In this document: positions 1 to 10,354 of the stretch, piece by piece
How the letters are laid out: each line of letters starts with the position of its first letter
How positions within the stretch are numbered: the first letter of the stretch is position 1
Source of the DNA: Phytophthora colocasiae
Lineage: Eukaryota > Oomycota > Peronosporomycetes > Peronosporales > Peronosporaceae
Assembly (NCBI GenBank): GCA_018806915.1
Contig: JAGKQI010000090.1
Coordinates: 434,001-498,000, forward strand
DNA length: 64,000 nucleotides
Direction: 5' to 3'
Notes under the pieces: generated by a model
Seen by the model: only the letters and a program-made list of their open reading frames with translations
What the model was told of the DNA's origin: nothing
The model's database searches: none
Translations under genes and position numbers: made by a program

Positions 1-330
1 GGGTTCTCGAGGTAACCCCTCCTGAATCCAGGCGCATCGACAGCAACCAACTCGTTCAAAAACTCATGAGAAAAGACGACATAGTGTCACATATTCATGT
101 GACCTATGACATTGTCGAAAAAATTGGCAATAACTCAATTATTTATTGGCTTGGATGAAGGCCTCCAATCCGTATGATATTGTATTTTTCCTACATCCCT
201 GATCTGGCGTCCAAAGACACTTGAAATCCTAAGAATTGTGGCTCAAAGGGCAAGTCGAATCGCGATTGAAGTCGTCAAGTACTTCTCAGTGTCTTTAGCA
301 GTCTCTAAGAGGCCATCTTAGCGCGTCTCC
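1..330. other. Edge region without a supported gene
   Basis: I see no open frame with recognisable content here. The sequence leads into the rearranged glutaredoxin-2 relic that starts at 331. Confidence 0.5.
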
Positions 331-655
331 TTAGATCTTGACAACGTTGTCGTAGAGCGGAACAACTCCCTCCTGAGAGAAGTATTCGAGGAACTCGCGC
401 ATCTTACCTTAAGAACAAGGAGAAGAGTTTCGGCTCTTTTGAAGAAAATATCACCAAGAACCCAGAGCTTGTCAAGCAGGTCAATCAGCTGCTCAAGGAG
501 CTTAAGCCTTTGCTGCACTCGAATCACTCGGTGAACGCTGAGCTGAGTTACGATGACTTGGATCTGTTCGGACGTCTGCATGGGCTCACGCTTGTTAAAG
601 GCGTCGAGTGGCCAGCGAAGGCGTGTATTCTGGTGGACTTCACACGAAGCTAAAG
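331..655 (+). pseudogene. Rearranged glutaredoxin-2-like C-terminal fragment
   Basis: Two pieces of the C-terminal half of a Grx2/GST-fold protein lie head to head. Bases 411-653 on the plus strand read through ...PELVKQVNQLLKEL, HSVNAELSYDDLDLFGRL and LVKGVEWPAKA, matching the C-terminal domain of the better copy at 29579-29840. The segment that should follow (EYFSQEG, PLYDNVVKI and stop) is instead upstream on the minus strand (331-410). A small inversion or transposition has moved the last part of the gene in front of the preceding part. No N-terminal thioredoxin-fold half is present, and a frame slip sits near 400. This is a relic, not a gene. That it is Grx2-like rests on the paralogue in this window. 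Confidence 0.75.
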
Positions 656-792
656 AACCAACTGTATCAAGCATTCAGGCAGACCAACGCTGAGAACCAA
701 CACTTTAGGGGTGCCATGCTGGACCCAACGCCTATCATTACTCTAAGGACAATATGCGTTTGTATGAAAATAAAACTTGTTGAAACACCACA

Positions 793-1702
793 TTACTCGG
801 GTCTGAACTTGTTGGCCTTCTTCATCTTCTCCACCAGCTGTCGGTCCTCTTCAAAATGCTCACGAAGAGTCTTGAGCTCTGTTTGATGCAAGAAAAGACA
901 AATTAGCTCCACCGAACAACAAGTAAACCTCCCCCATTTCAACGTACGATCTCGCTTTTTCTCGCGGGTCTGGAACCTGTAGAAGTTGTCGAGCTCCTTG
1001 CTCTTCTGCTTCTTGGCCGGCTTAGCCAACACCTCCTCGGCCTGCACAATGCCGCGTTTCTTGGTGTTCACCACCGTCTGGAAGCCGTCGTCATCCACGT
1101 GATTCTTCAGCTCTTCACGACGACGCTTGTCTTCCTCCTCCATCTCATCGAACGACGCCATGTAGCGATCAGCCAAGTCCTTCACCACTGAAAGCCCTGG
1201 ACGGTTGCGTCGATACTTGGCAGCATATCCTATCACCAAAAAACAGCAAGAAATGATCAGAATTAACCCCTAAAATGCTGTCCCGTACTTAATACATCTC
1301 ACCTTGCAGTCCACAAGGTTTGCCTGGTGCGGGGGTCTCCAAATTGTCCACTTGAAGCATCTTGTCCAGTGATTCCGGAGCTTTAAAGACCACATGTGCC
1401 GTGCGGTTGGCTACGTTATCCGTTGCAACTTCTTCATTCTCGTCATTTTCATTGAATAGACCTGTAGATCCCGCCACAACGTGCTGCACAGCCCCCAAAG
1501 GCTCCAAACACGCTCTCAGCCACTCTTCCGAGGCATTCGGAGGCAGATTCACGAGATACGCGGTGCGTCCAGCGGACAGAACGGACCCAGTGTCATTTCC
1601 AGGCTTGGTGTCGTGCTGTTTGGCGTAGATGAAGCGCTGGAACGAGCTGTGGGGCAGAGGAAGAGCAATGGCGTGGTAGCCGCCGAACACCTTGGACGTC
1701 AT
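793..1702 (-). CDS. RRP7: RRP7-like ribosomal RNA-processing protein
   Basis: Three exons: 1702-1303, 1229-948 and 878-793, with GT-AG introns of 73 and 69 bp, giving 255 residues. RRP7 is a nucleolar factor of the small-subunit processome needed for 18S rRNA maturation. The N-terminal part has the family's opening (GGYHAIALPLP, then SFQRFIYAKQHD), followed by an RRM-like stretch (RTAYLVNLPPNASEEWLRACLEPLG). The C-terminal half is a charged Rrp7 domain with the hallmark DDDGFQTVV and FYRFQTREKKR segments, ending in a basic coiled tail (FEEDRQLVEKMKKANKF). The first ATG in the conserved frame (1702) was chosen because MTSKVFGGYHAI starts right before the conserved block; an ATG 45 bp upstream would add 15 unconserved residues. 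All splice joins keep frame and I see no damage. Confidence 0.9.
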
Positions 1703-2797
1703 TGTTACGATTGGTCGGGACAATCGTGGAAATACGGTGCGTACCACAGTTTTGGTACTATATAATAGTATGTTTCCGGTAGTACTCTTTGCCGATAGTA
1801 CTCTAGCCCAATTATCCTAATACTTTGCGAAGAGAGTTATGCAGACTTTGACATGGACACCAATGGCTTTGAGACAACATGGATGAAGATCGGCACTCTG
1901 GATTGGAAAGTAAGTCCACAGAGGGACTCGAATGCATGCCAATTGAGGTTGACCAGGGACTCCAACTATTCCGGCTCCCAAGCACAATAATACATGTAAT
2001 AAAGTATTGTAGTCTAGCTTACGCGAAAATCCTCATTTAGAAGTACATGCGGATTGAAGCCTCGACCGATCATGACAAACCCACCTAGAGACTATGCGGA
2101 GTATCTCGGGCCATACATCACCGGGGTTATCTACGCCGACCAACAGGAGGGGTTTATATTCTGCACTGACGTACTCTTTCAACAATCAAGAATACGACGG
2201 TCCCTACTTTATTTTGAAAGTGGGGCAGTCCAGGACATCCCGAGAAGACTAACCGAGCACCGATCCAACAGTTCTTCGTACAACAAAGGCTCAGTTAATT
2301 TTCTGTTCGGGCTGGAAATGACCGTGTCAGAGTTTGAACTGCCGAAAAGCTGACGGAACTAGAACTAGCTTGTCCAAACGGTGAAGGGTTGACTACAGGT
2401 TCCATGCTATGCAACTTATATCTAAACTATGTGAAGATTGGTATCTTATTGCGGTTTCTTTTTCAGTTGCAGCGGCATTCAATTCTTATTGACAGGCTAA
2501 ACTCGCCATCATCAAGAACCACTGGATACAAATAGCATTGACCAGTTGCAGCGCGTGTGTCAAGCAAGTTTGGGGTTGACTCTGTAATCGTTGGATTCCA
2601 ATTCAGCCCGTCAGTAACGCTTTGGCAACGCTGTAATTGGTACACTACTTCAGGTCACTGTACGGCCAACTATTGCGTATTGCAAAACTACTAGTAGTAC
2701 ATATTTCCAGCAGTGCAAGCACGCCATCGAACCATCGCTCTCATTTTCACTCGCGTAACACTCATCACTCACCGAATAGAAAGCTTTATCACGACAA
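1703..2797. other. Intergenic region, no supported gene
   Basis: This lies between the RRP7 start and the MPS1 stop. A 99-codon open frame on the plus strand (2054-2353) contains YAEYLGPYITGVIYADQQEGFIF but has no family I recognise, so I do not call it. Sequence from about 2694 onward is shared with 20560 onward and marks the edge of a segmental duplication. Confidence 0.5.
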
Positions 2798-5700
2798 TTA
2801 AATATCTGTCCGTCGCTCTTGGGTGTTGTACAGGTAGTGAGGACTCTGAGGCACCCCACTTCTCGTACTCCGCAAGCCATCTTGGCCAATGCTCATGAAC
2901 ATATTGACGTGGCTGGTTGCTACTCCACGAGAGCGCAACAAATCACCAAGCTGCGAAAGTACCACTGTCGCGTTTGCCATCGTCACAGTGTTGGTGGGGC
3001 TTATGTTGGCACCAGTGTTGCCACTCAAGAATGGATGTTGCAACAACCCGCCTTCTCCATCAATTGGCGGTCGGAGACGATGATCTCGCTGCAAGCAGGA
3101 GCGAATCACATCTTCTAGTTCCCTATTCTGCAATGGCGGGAACGGAATAGGAACGGAAGGGTCAATGATGCAACGGAACTTCTCGATGATGCTGGGAACG
3201 TCGGCGAACGGGGGTTTCGAGTACACGATCTGGTAGAGAATGCACCCCAACGACCAAATGTCGCTTGCGCGCCCAACCTAGAATCAGAAAAATAATGGTG
3301 TTAGTTTCTTTGTTTACAGTTCGCCGCACTGTAGACGTCAGCCGTACCTTCATTTTACCCTTAGGGTCACGCTGGCCGTTAGGTGTTGTGTTTCCCTGAA
3401 TCGCCTCTGGGGACATGAAATTGACCGTGCCAATCTGGCTGTCACGCTCGATATTTGTCGTGTCGTTTGAAATTGTCTTTGCAATTCCAAAGTCAATCAA
3501 TTTCAGTGCACCGTTCACAAACAAGAAGTTGGCTGGTTTCAAATCGCCTAGTCCGACATAAAATACTTAAAGTAAGCACGACAACACTCACCACACTTGC
3601 TATGAACCACTTCAATCGTACCGTGAATAATTCGCTTTTGATGAATGGCGTTCACAGCTTTTAGCATTTGGGACCAAATCACTCGCAACATATTTTCATC
3701 CATGTCGCCCTTCAAGGCGCTAAGGCGCTCGCTAAGGTCAATTTCGCCATGCTCCATTACCTAACGCGAACACAAAAATATTCAATCAGATATCCGCGCA
3801 TATATCATTACCACAATGCTAGGACATACCACATTGATCTGGCGCTGTTGGAGGTCTTGCTCAGCAGCGATAAGCCTGATGATATGTGGGTTTCCTTGCA
3901 GTTTCTTGAGCAGATTGATCTCATTAGTGTACTGGGCAATGCTTTGAACATCAAGCTTTTTTAGTTTGATTTTCTTCAGTGCGTAAATCTTCAGATCTGG
4001 TCCCAGCATTCGATAGACTTTACTGCTTCCACCACTTCCGATCTGCTCCAGCTTAATGTACCTCTGCCCATTGATCTACATATTGATAAGAGCAGGTGCG
4101 ATCAGTTCTGCCTCATTTAACACGTGCAAAATTAAGGTAAAACTTACCACAACTCTGCTCGTCAACGATTCCAACGCATCTTGTGATATCGTGGAGCTCA
4201 TTGAAGCCACAGGTGGGGATGATGCCGAAGATACAGAGTCTGGTGAGCTCAAATCAGCAAACTTGCTCGCTGCAGCTATGCCTGGTTCAAGGTGCTGGCG
4301 CTTCGGAGATCGATAGTGGTCGGTTGCACGTGACGTATTGTTTGGTCGCGTTTGTGATTCTGACCGCGCTGCGCCAGACTTGATTTCCCATGGAAACGGT
4401 CGGTGTGCTCGTGGAGAGCGATAGTCAATATTTTCGGGAGTCGAAGGCTTCTTGCTCGCTATGGTTGAGTCCACCGAAACTGGCGATACTTTTTTGCTTT
4501 CCAGCGGTAGCTCCACTCTCGTGGTCTTTGTTGATGGTAGTTTGTCACTTTTTTTCTCGGGTTCTTTTTCTTCAACTGGGGATTTGAATGTCACGGCCAC
4601 TGCAGGTTTTTCTGGATGATCACCTGTAGCTTCGGAATTCTTGCTGCCAGTTAAGGTGTCTTGGAGATCCGTTTTCCTCTTGAGTTTAATCTTGTCTTGT
4701 TCTTTATCTGGATCCCACGTTAAGATGTGCGAAATGTCCCCCAAAACGAGCTTTCTCTTTTTCTTCACTTCGGAATTGGTCGGAGGAGAGTTGCTTGTGG
4801 GTTTTAACGCTTCCTGAATATATGTGTTGGGTATAAGAATAATCAAATGTCTTCACTATAACGCACGAACCTTTATCGGGGTCATCCGTTTGTCCGGCAC
4901 AGCCGAAGGTGCTTGGCTCCCCATCATAGCGTCATCGTCATCATCTTCGTCGTCGTCATTGTCACTCTGATTCATACTAGAGGTCATTACTCGAAGCGGC
5001 GGGCCACCTGCATAAATGAAAAATCATCAGATCACAAATTATGATAACTCACCACAACATTTCTCCGTACAAAGCTGAAATCGCACGGGTTGGCGATGTG
5101 TCTTTCTGGACGTAGACTGCGACTTATGGGTTGGTCTCGTCGGGAGTGACGGCGTCGTGAGCATCGGTGATTTGTCCGTAGTACGTGGCGCTTTGGACAC
5201 CGTCGAATACCCTGATTCGCTTCTACTATGACTAATCGGTGTGGTTGTGCGAGAAGAATCTGTCACAAGGTTATCCTGTCTTTGACTTACCGGGGTTGTT
5301 TCAGGTTGGACATTCGACGAATGCAGAGGTGTCGTCACGTGACTGCTAAGTCCACGTGGGGTTGTAACTCCATTCTGCGCATTCTCCGTCCAACTGCTGT
5401 CCTGTGTGCGTCTCAAAGCTTTCTTGGTCCTCAAAGCCAGTACTTTTTGCTCCTGTGGAGATCCAGCGAAAGCCGTGACCCAACCTGCTCTTCCTGCTAC
5501 GACTTTCTTCATCAGCTCCTCCTTCTGCATCGGAGTGAAAGCATCATTGTCTACTCCTCTTTCCAAAACCTCCTCCGCCTTGTCTTTATTCCCCGCTGCA
5601 TACTCAAATGCCGCCTCCTCTTCATAAAGCAGCTGCTGCTTCACTCCAACTTTACGTCTTTTCAACTCTTGAAAAGTCGTCCGAATTTTCTCTTCCGTAC

Positions 5701-6515
5701 TACAACAAAATAAACCACCACATCATTATCAACTTACAAACAAAATTACGTCAATAACAAAAAACACCACGTACCTGCCGAGTTTGGCAAACATAAGACA
5801 TATCTCCGTGTACCCTGCACTGTTTCGCTCCGCCTCCAAGTCAATACACGTGATCGCGCGTATCACCAGCTTCGACTTGTTGTATGGCTTGTGCGTCGTC
5901 GGGTCGCCCGGCAAAGGGCAACGCAGCAGCTCCAGCCATTTCGCCACTGACCGCGGGGCCTCTTTTAGCGCCACGACAAGTCTCAATCGCTTCTCCGACG
6001 GCGTCTCCAGCATGAAAACGGAGCGCGCTGACTCTCCGAAGTTAAGTATCTGCGTAGACTCTCTCTGCTCGTCCGGATAGCGCTCAGTCGGCTTGGGGAG
6101 CTGCTGCATGAGTTTTTCCATCACATTGTCTGGACTGTTAAGCGGCGGCTGATTCTCCTTGTCCTCAGGCGCCTCCATGGTGATCTTGCGACGCGTAGGC
6201 AGATGCGATAGCGAAGCCTCACGCGGGCGCTTGCGGCCTCCTCCGCGGCCAGACGCGTCGTTAGTGAGCGCTATGGTGGCCGATGCTTGTTTCGCGCGCG
6301 CGGAATGGGAAAGTGATGGTCTTTTGTATTTTAGGTTTTGATTGGTTGGTTTTAATACTGGTGATCTGTTTTTTTAACAAATGAAAAGAAAGATAGATTT
6401 TGGACCAATCGAGGACAGGTCCAAGTTGCAGTCGTTGAAATGGACCAATACAGGTAACGTCTTATGGTAAGAGCAAACAAGCAATACGTGCAATTCAGCT
6501 ACGTAGGTACATGTG
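2694..6515. repeat. Segmental duplication, copy A (intact MPS1 locus)
   Basis: From about 2700 to 6515 the sequence matches 20560-24753 almost base for base, including introns and 5' flank up to the shared block around 6455-6515 (TACGTGCAATTCAGCTACGT). Relative to this copy, copy B lacks about 5180-6130 and has gained a fold-back element at 23332-24607. Same orientation, about 18 kb apart. Confidence 0.9.
2798..6178 (-). CDS. MPS1: MPS1/TTK spindle-checkpoint protein kinase
   Basis: Eight exons (6178-5775, 5699-5053, 5007-4871, 4813-4148, 4075-3830, 3760-3622, 3547-3348, 3277-2798) join in frame across seven introns of 45-75 bp to 972 residues. MPS1 phosphorylates kinetochore proteins and starts the spindle assembly checkpoint. 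The N-terminal region carries an MPS1-type TPR domain (roughly residues 60-190: KWLELLRC..., [33 protein letters not shown]). A long low-complexity, acidic linker follows. The kinase domain begins at about residue 619: glycine loop [10 protein letters not shown], lysine in YALKKIK (about 652), HGDLKPAN with catalytic Asp 748, DFG at 765-767, and [15 protein letters not shown] in place of HRD fits the family, where TTK has HSD. ATG 6178 follows an in-frame upstream stretch without another ATG. A damaged duplicate lies at 20643-23071. Confidence 0.92.
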
Positions 6516-6816
6516 TCGTATACCTGGTTAAGGGTCGAGTAGTTGCGGACTGTTATCGAGTAGGTCTGGGCGGGGAGCTTAAGGAATACGTAAAATGCAA
6601 TCTTCTTTCTTCTTGTTTTTGGTTGTTCTTAACTTGGTAGATACACGACTGACTAGATTTCTGGGCGGTCTGGACCAGCACTTGTAGGGATGACACCTCA
6701 CCGGAGTAGAAGAGCACTGAGACTAGGCATGACATCCGTCCTCTCGCGATAGTATGATGGTAGACGAGCCAGTAGTAGATGGGAGGATACCTTCGAAATT
6801 GACCTCTGACACAGTA
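6516..6816. other. Short intergenic stretch, nothing recognised
   Basis: No supported gene. It separates the end of duplication copy A from the retroelement-derived region. Confidence 0.4.
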
Positions 6817-8079
6817 CTAGGCCATGTGGCCATGAACAGTGGACGACGTTGGGCAAGGCCCCGGTTCACACGCCACATTCCCGGGTACGGGACAAACTCC
6901 CTGACCTAACGTTGTGCGTCCTCGCACAACGCGGTCGCGCTCCATGTCCCGGAGGCACTTGACCACGCGGAGTTCTTCGTCAGTCAGAGTGATGTAGTCG
7001 TCGTCCAGTAGGGTAATTACAGCACGGGTTGTTGTAAGCGAAGTAGTAGCAGGACGGGAGATCGTAGTCGAACTTGACGTAGTCGTAGGAGCATCAGGGT
7101 AGGGAGTAGTAGAGGACATCGAAGCAGGGTAGTGGGTAGTCGTAGCCGCTTGCCTCGTAGTAGTCGGTGAATCCATAGGCAGGGTAACCGCGGTAACTTC
7201 ATCAGCAGGTTAACCACGACGGGAACGTAGGTGCCTTCCAGGAGTAGGCTCAGCACAGCGCAGATTTGACAAGCAGGCAGGTTCACGTAGATTGCACCCG
7301 TCAACCTTGGTACGAACAGATTGGAGGACATTGTGCACAACGGCACCTGGAGCAGCACCCCGTAGGCGACCTTGCTCATCAGTGAAGCGCCAACAGTGAG
7401 TCGTGATCCCGACCACGACGACCACGACGGACGCATAGGCAACCCAGGTAGTCTCCACAGTCAGGTAGCAGAGAAGATTCAGTAGGGTCAGAACGATCGC
7501 CAATCCGGAAGCACCGAACGTCAGGAACTCGAGTAGGTCGAATACGGCCATAGGGAGGTGGATCATCAGCGACAGACATAGTAGACCAATCCAGCAGAGA
7601 CCTTTCACTACAGCCACCGCCCGGTTCCACACAGTAGCTCCGGCGTCGCAGGTAGCTTTCCCATATGCTAGATACGCAGCACCAGACCGTAGGCATAGGT
7701 TGGGTAGGTAGTCGCCGTAGGTGATCAATGCGGCCGTCCACCAACTTCTTAACATGAGTCCATACTGACCACACGCCCCACTACATTATTCGAGGACCTG
7801 CACCGGCACGGCAAAGAACGCGTTCCACAACGCGAAGACGTACGATGGGCCACGCAGTAGATTTAGTTCGGGATCACGGAGTACCTCCTGATAGCGACTG
7901 ATGAATCCGAACAGTAAGCTGTAGTTCATACTCACGACCATCCATGCTTGCCGTTCCAACGACCAGGCTACCCCTCGTATAGCCGAAGTCATCACCCAGA
8001 CGATCACTGTACCGAAGTAGACGGGAAGCAGTTCTAGACGCACATACCGGACCCAAGCAGGTAGAGTCGAGTCGCCCAT
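6817..8079 (-). pseudogene. Multi-span membrane protein ORF, antisense to gag-like ORF
   Basis: One reading frame runs from ATG 8079 to 6817, broken only by two TAA stops (about 7786 and 7210), so about 420 codons of one former protein. The first two thirds are strongly hydrophobic: LLPVYFGTVIVWVM, YVFALWNAFFAVPVQV, GLLCLSLMIHLPMAVFDLL, ASGLAIVLTLLNLLCYL and AYASVVVVVVGITTHCW would each span a membrane. The last third is a Thr/Ser/Pro-rich stretch ending in an acidic segment and a Cys/Pro tail. I do not recognise the family. It lies head to head with the gag-like ORF at 8328 and may be an accessory antisense ORF of a retroelement, or a captured host gene. The plus-strand 'TAGTCGTAGG' texture of this region is the reverse complement of its Thr-rich codons. 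Confidence 0.45.
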
Positions 8080-8327
8080 GGCAGTGTAGTTGTAGACAAA
8101 GGGAGTGGTCAGAACAGGGTAGTCGTAGGTAGTCGCAGGGTATTCGACGAGTAGACAGTTGAGAAGTGGCTCGGTAGATCGGAACGGAGTAGTCGTTGGT
8201 AGTCGCAGTGTACAGAGTGGTTGAGGAGTGAAATGGTCAGAAGCCGGCAGATTGAGGAATGAGCTACCCTCGTCAAGGCTGAAGGCCGTTAGAGTAGTCG
8301 AAAGTACCGTTAAGGGGAGATTCTCAA
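8080..8327. other. Divergent spacer between antisense ORF and gag-like ORF
   Basis: A repetitive GTAGTCG-rich spacer. It sits between two head-to-head ORFs, so it could hold promoters, but I see no defined motif or LTR. Confidence 0.3.
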
Positions 8328-9740
8328 ATGCGCGAGAAACTCTCTGTCAACCGCGACTCTAGCGGACTGTATGTTCTCGACCAGCTTGCGGAAGCTCTCT
8401 TGGACGAAGATCCCGAGGTCGACCAAGCCTTCACAGCGCCAGTCAACTTGCTACCCAAGCCGTCTCTACAGCAGGAAGCTCCACACGCGTATGTTCACCC
8501 TCGCTTCTCGGACACCCACAGCCTGGTCGAACCAGAGATCAGCTCGGAGCCATCGAGGAAGAAGTTCAAGACAGCACACCTTCCGTCGACTCCAGGTAGT
8601 ACTCCCAAGGCTGGTTCTACGAAGAAGTCGGGCAAGACGGAGAAAACCCAGTCTAGTTCGGGGTCAGTAGTGGACCGGACGAAGCCCAAGCCGCCTAAGC
8701 CGCACAAGAACTCGGCCACGAGCACTGCTCTGTTAGAACAGGGGAAATCGCGTCAAAGTACTCAAGGGGAGACGGACTTCAATCCGCACCCACTCGCCGA
8801 CAAGACTGCTGTTGAGGTCGACCAGGATGTCGAGGCAATCTACCGCAAGGCCGCCAAAATGCACAAGCCGCCGTACGAGTTAGCGTACCCCTGGACCAGT
8901 TCGAAGGTCTGGTACGACCCGTAGGATTACCCGAACCTGCACGTGGCTCACTGGCGGTACTGTTATCGTAGTCACTTCTTCGACTGGTAGCTTAATGCGC
9001 CGTTGAGAGTGAACTACCAGCGAAATTCCCGACGGCAAGGCCGACAAGCCGCTTGCGCTGAGCGCCTTCGCTTTCTAAGTTTGTGCATCGAGACGTGGGA
9101 GTACTACGACTTCCTCAAGCGTTTTGAGAAAGCGGACGGGGACCGACTCCTGATGTGGTTCGGGGGTCAGCCCAACAGGAACTCACCGTCGGCCAAGACT
9201 TATGTCGGTCCGACCATCCAGAACCTGGGAGTGCTCTACGTTCAAGACCGGCCGGAGTACACAGCTCGGGTCCAGAACGCACTGAAGCCCTTTCAGCTCG
9301 ACCAAGGTGGTTTCAGGAACATCACAGTCTACACGGAGGCTCTCGATCTTCGGCTGACCGATGAGGCTTTGGCTTTGGTCCGGTTGGACATCGTCAAGAA
9401 GCTAGGTCCCTGGCACGCGTGGTGGTCGGGCGACACTACTAAGGGGGTCTGGGCCAAGTTACTGGATAACAAGAGGATCGAGCAGTTAGCTGACGGTATC
9501 GACACCCGGCTTAAGCAGCAGTTGTACCGACCAAGGTTCGTACCTCCAGTGACGCCGAAGGAGATGAAGACGGCGGGTTGGATTCCGATCATGTGTCCAG
9601 ATGGCTCTTACACGGCCGAGATCGCGGCTACCGTCAGCAGTGGATTGGACGACGACTCGAATCAGCTCAGCGAGGAGGAAGAAGAAGAGGAGGACGACCC
9701 GGACGAGGTGGCCGCCCCAGCGTGTGAACCAAGTGAGTAG
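8328..9740 (+). pseudogene. Gag-like retroelement ORF with two amber stops
   Basis: Bases 8328-9740 are one frame interrupted by TAG at 8922-8924 and another TAG just before 9003. The N-terminal 200 residues are Lys/Pro/Ser-rich (KKSGKTEKTQSSSGS, TKPKPPKPHKNS). The second part contains a folded-looking region with LCIETWEYYDFLKRFEKADGD and an acidic tail of about 15 Glu/Asp. There is no zinc knuckle or protease motif. The call as gag-like is by position, upstream in the same strand of a Ty3-type pol remnant, and by composition; no domain proves it. An unknown host gene is the alternative. Confidence 0.4.
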
Positions 9741-10354
9741 GCCGCTCGGGTATCAAGTAGCATCGACCTAGTTAGCCATTTCGAGTAGCTCCCGAAGTCT
9801 AACTTCATAATTTCACGTTCGGCATTACTTCTCAATCGGTCGTAACTTCCCCTCTCCAGTACAATCGCTTCTCGCCGTCACAGTAATCATCGAGTTACAC
9901 GTTATGATCAAAGTTCACTTCCATCGGTCGGGTCTACGTCTCTTCAACATGCTCCACTCCTCGTTGTCACAGTTTTCATCAAGTCACACGAGCTCATGGA
10001 GTGCCCCAACGTCATCTATTTTGGGAGTAGGCGCCATCCTTCCACCTCCAACGTCCCGTTTGTCGGAGTCCTCTACCCCCTACCCCGTCTACAGAGGACA
10101 TGGTAATCGTCAACGTGGCGGTAGACTTGAATGAGGCTCTCACGTCGAGTGCAGTGAGCGCCGTGTCGGTCTCTGCGCGTCGAAGTCGACATCTAGATCC
10201 GAAGTGGTGTGCATTGGTCAACCGGACAGTGTACTACCTGTTCAAAGAAGAAGAGAAAGCGAATGCGGTATGTGTAGACTGTTGAACCTTACTACTGCCC
10301 GACTACGTCCTGCCGGAGGTTGGCTTCGAAGGAACTGATCTCGACCGAAGCGAG
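9741..10354. other. Junction region lacking protease and reverse transcriptase
   Basis: A complete Ty3 element would carry PR and RT between gag and RNase H. Here only short unrelated frames occur, so about 2 kb of pol seems to be missing. Nothing else is recognised. Confidence 0.45.

Noticed and set aside
2054..2353. 99-codon ORF between RRP7 and MPS1
   Set aside because: No recognisable domain, no supporting introns or promoter; length is within chance expectation.
6817..8079. Retroviral-type envelope gene
   Set aside because: Too many membrane spans, no signal peptide or cleavage pattern of an envelope protein.
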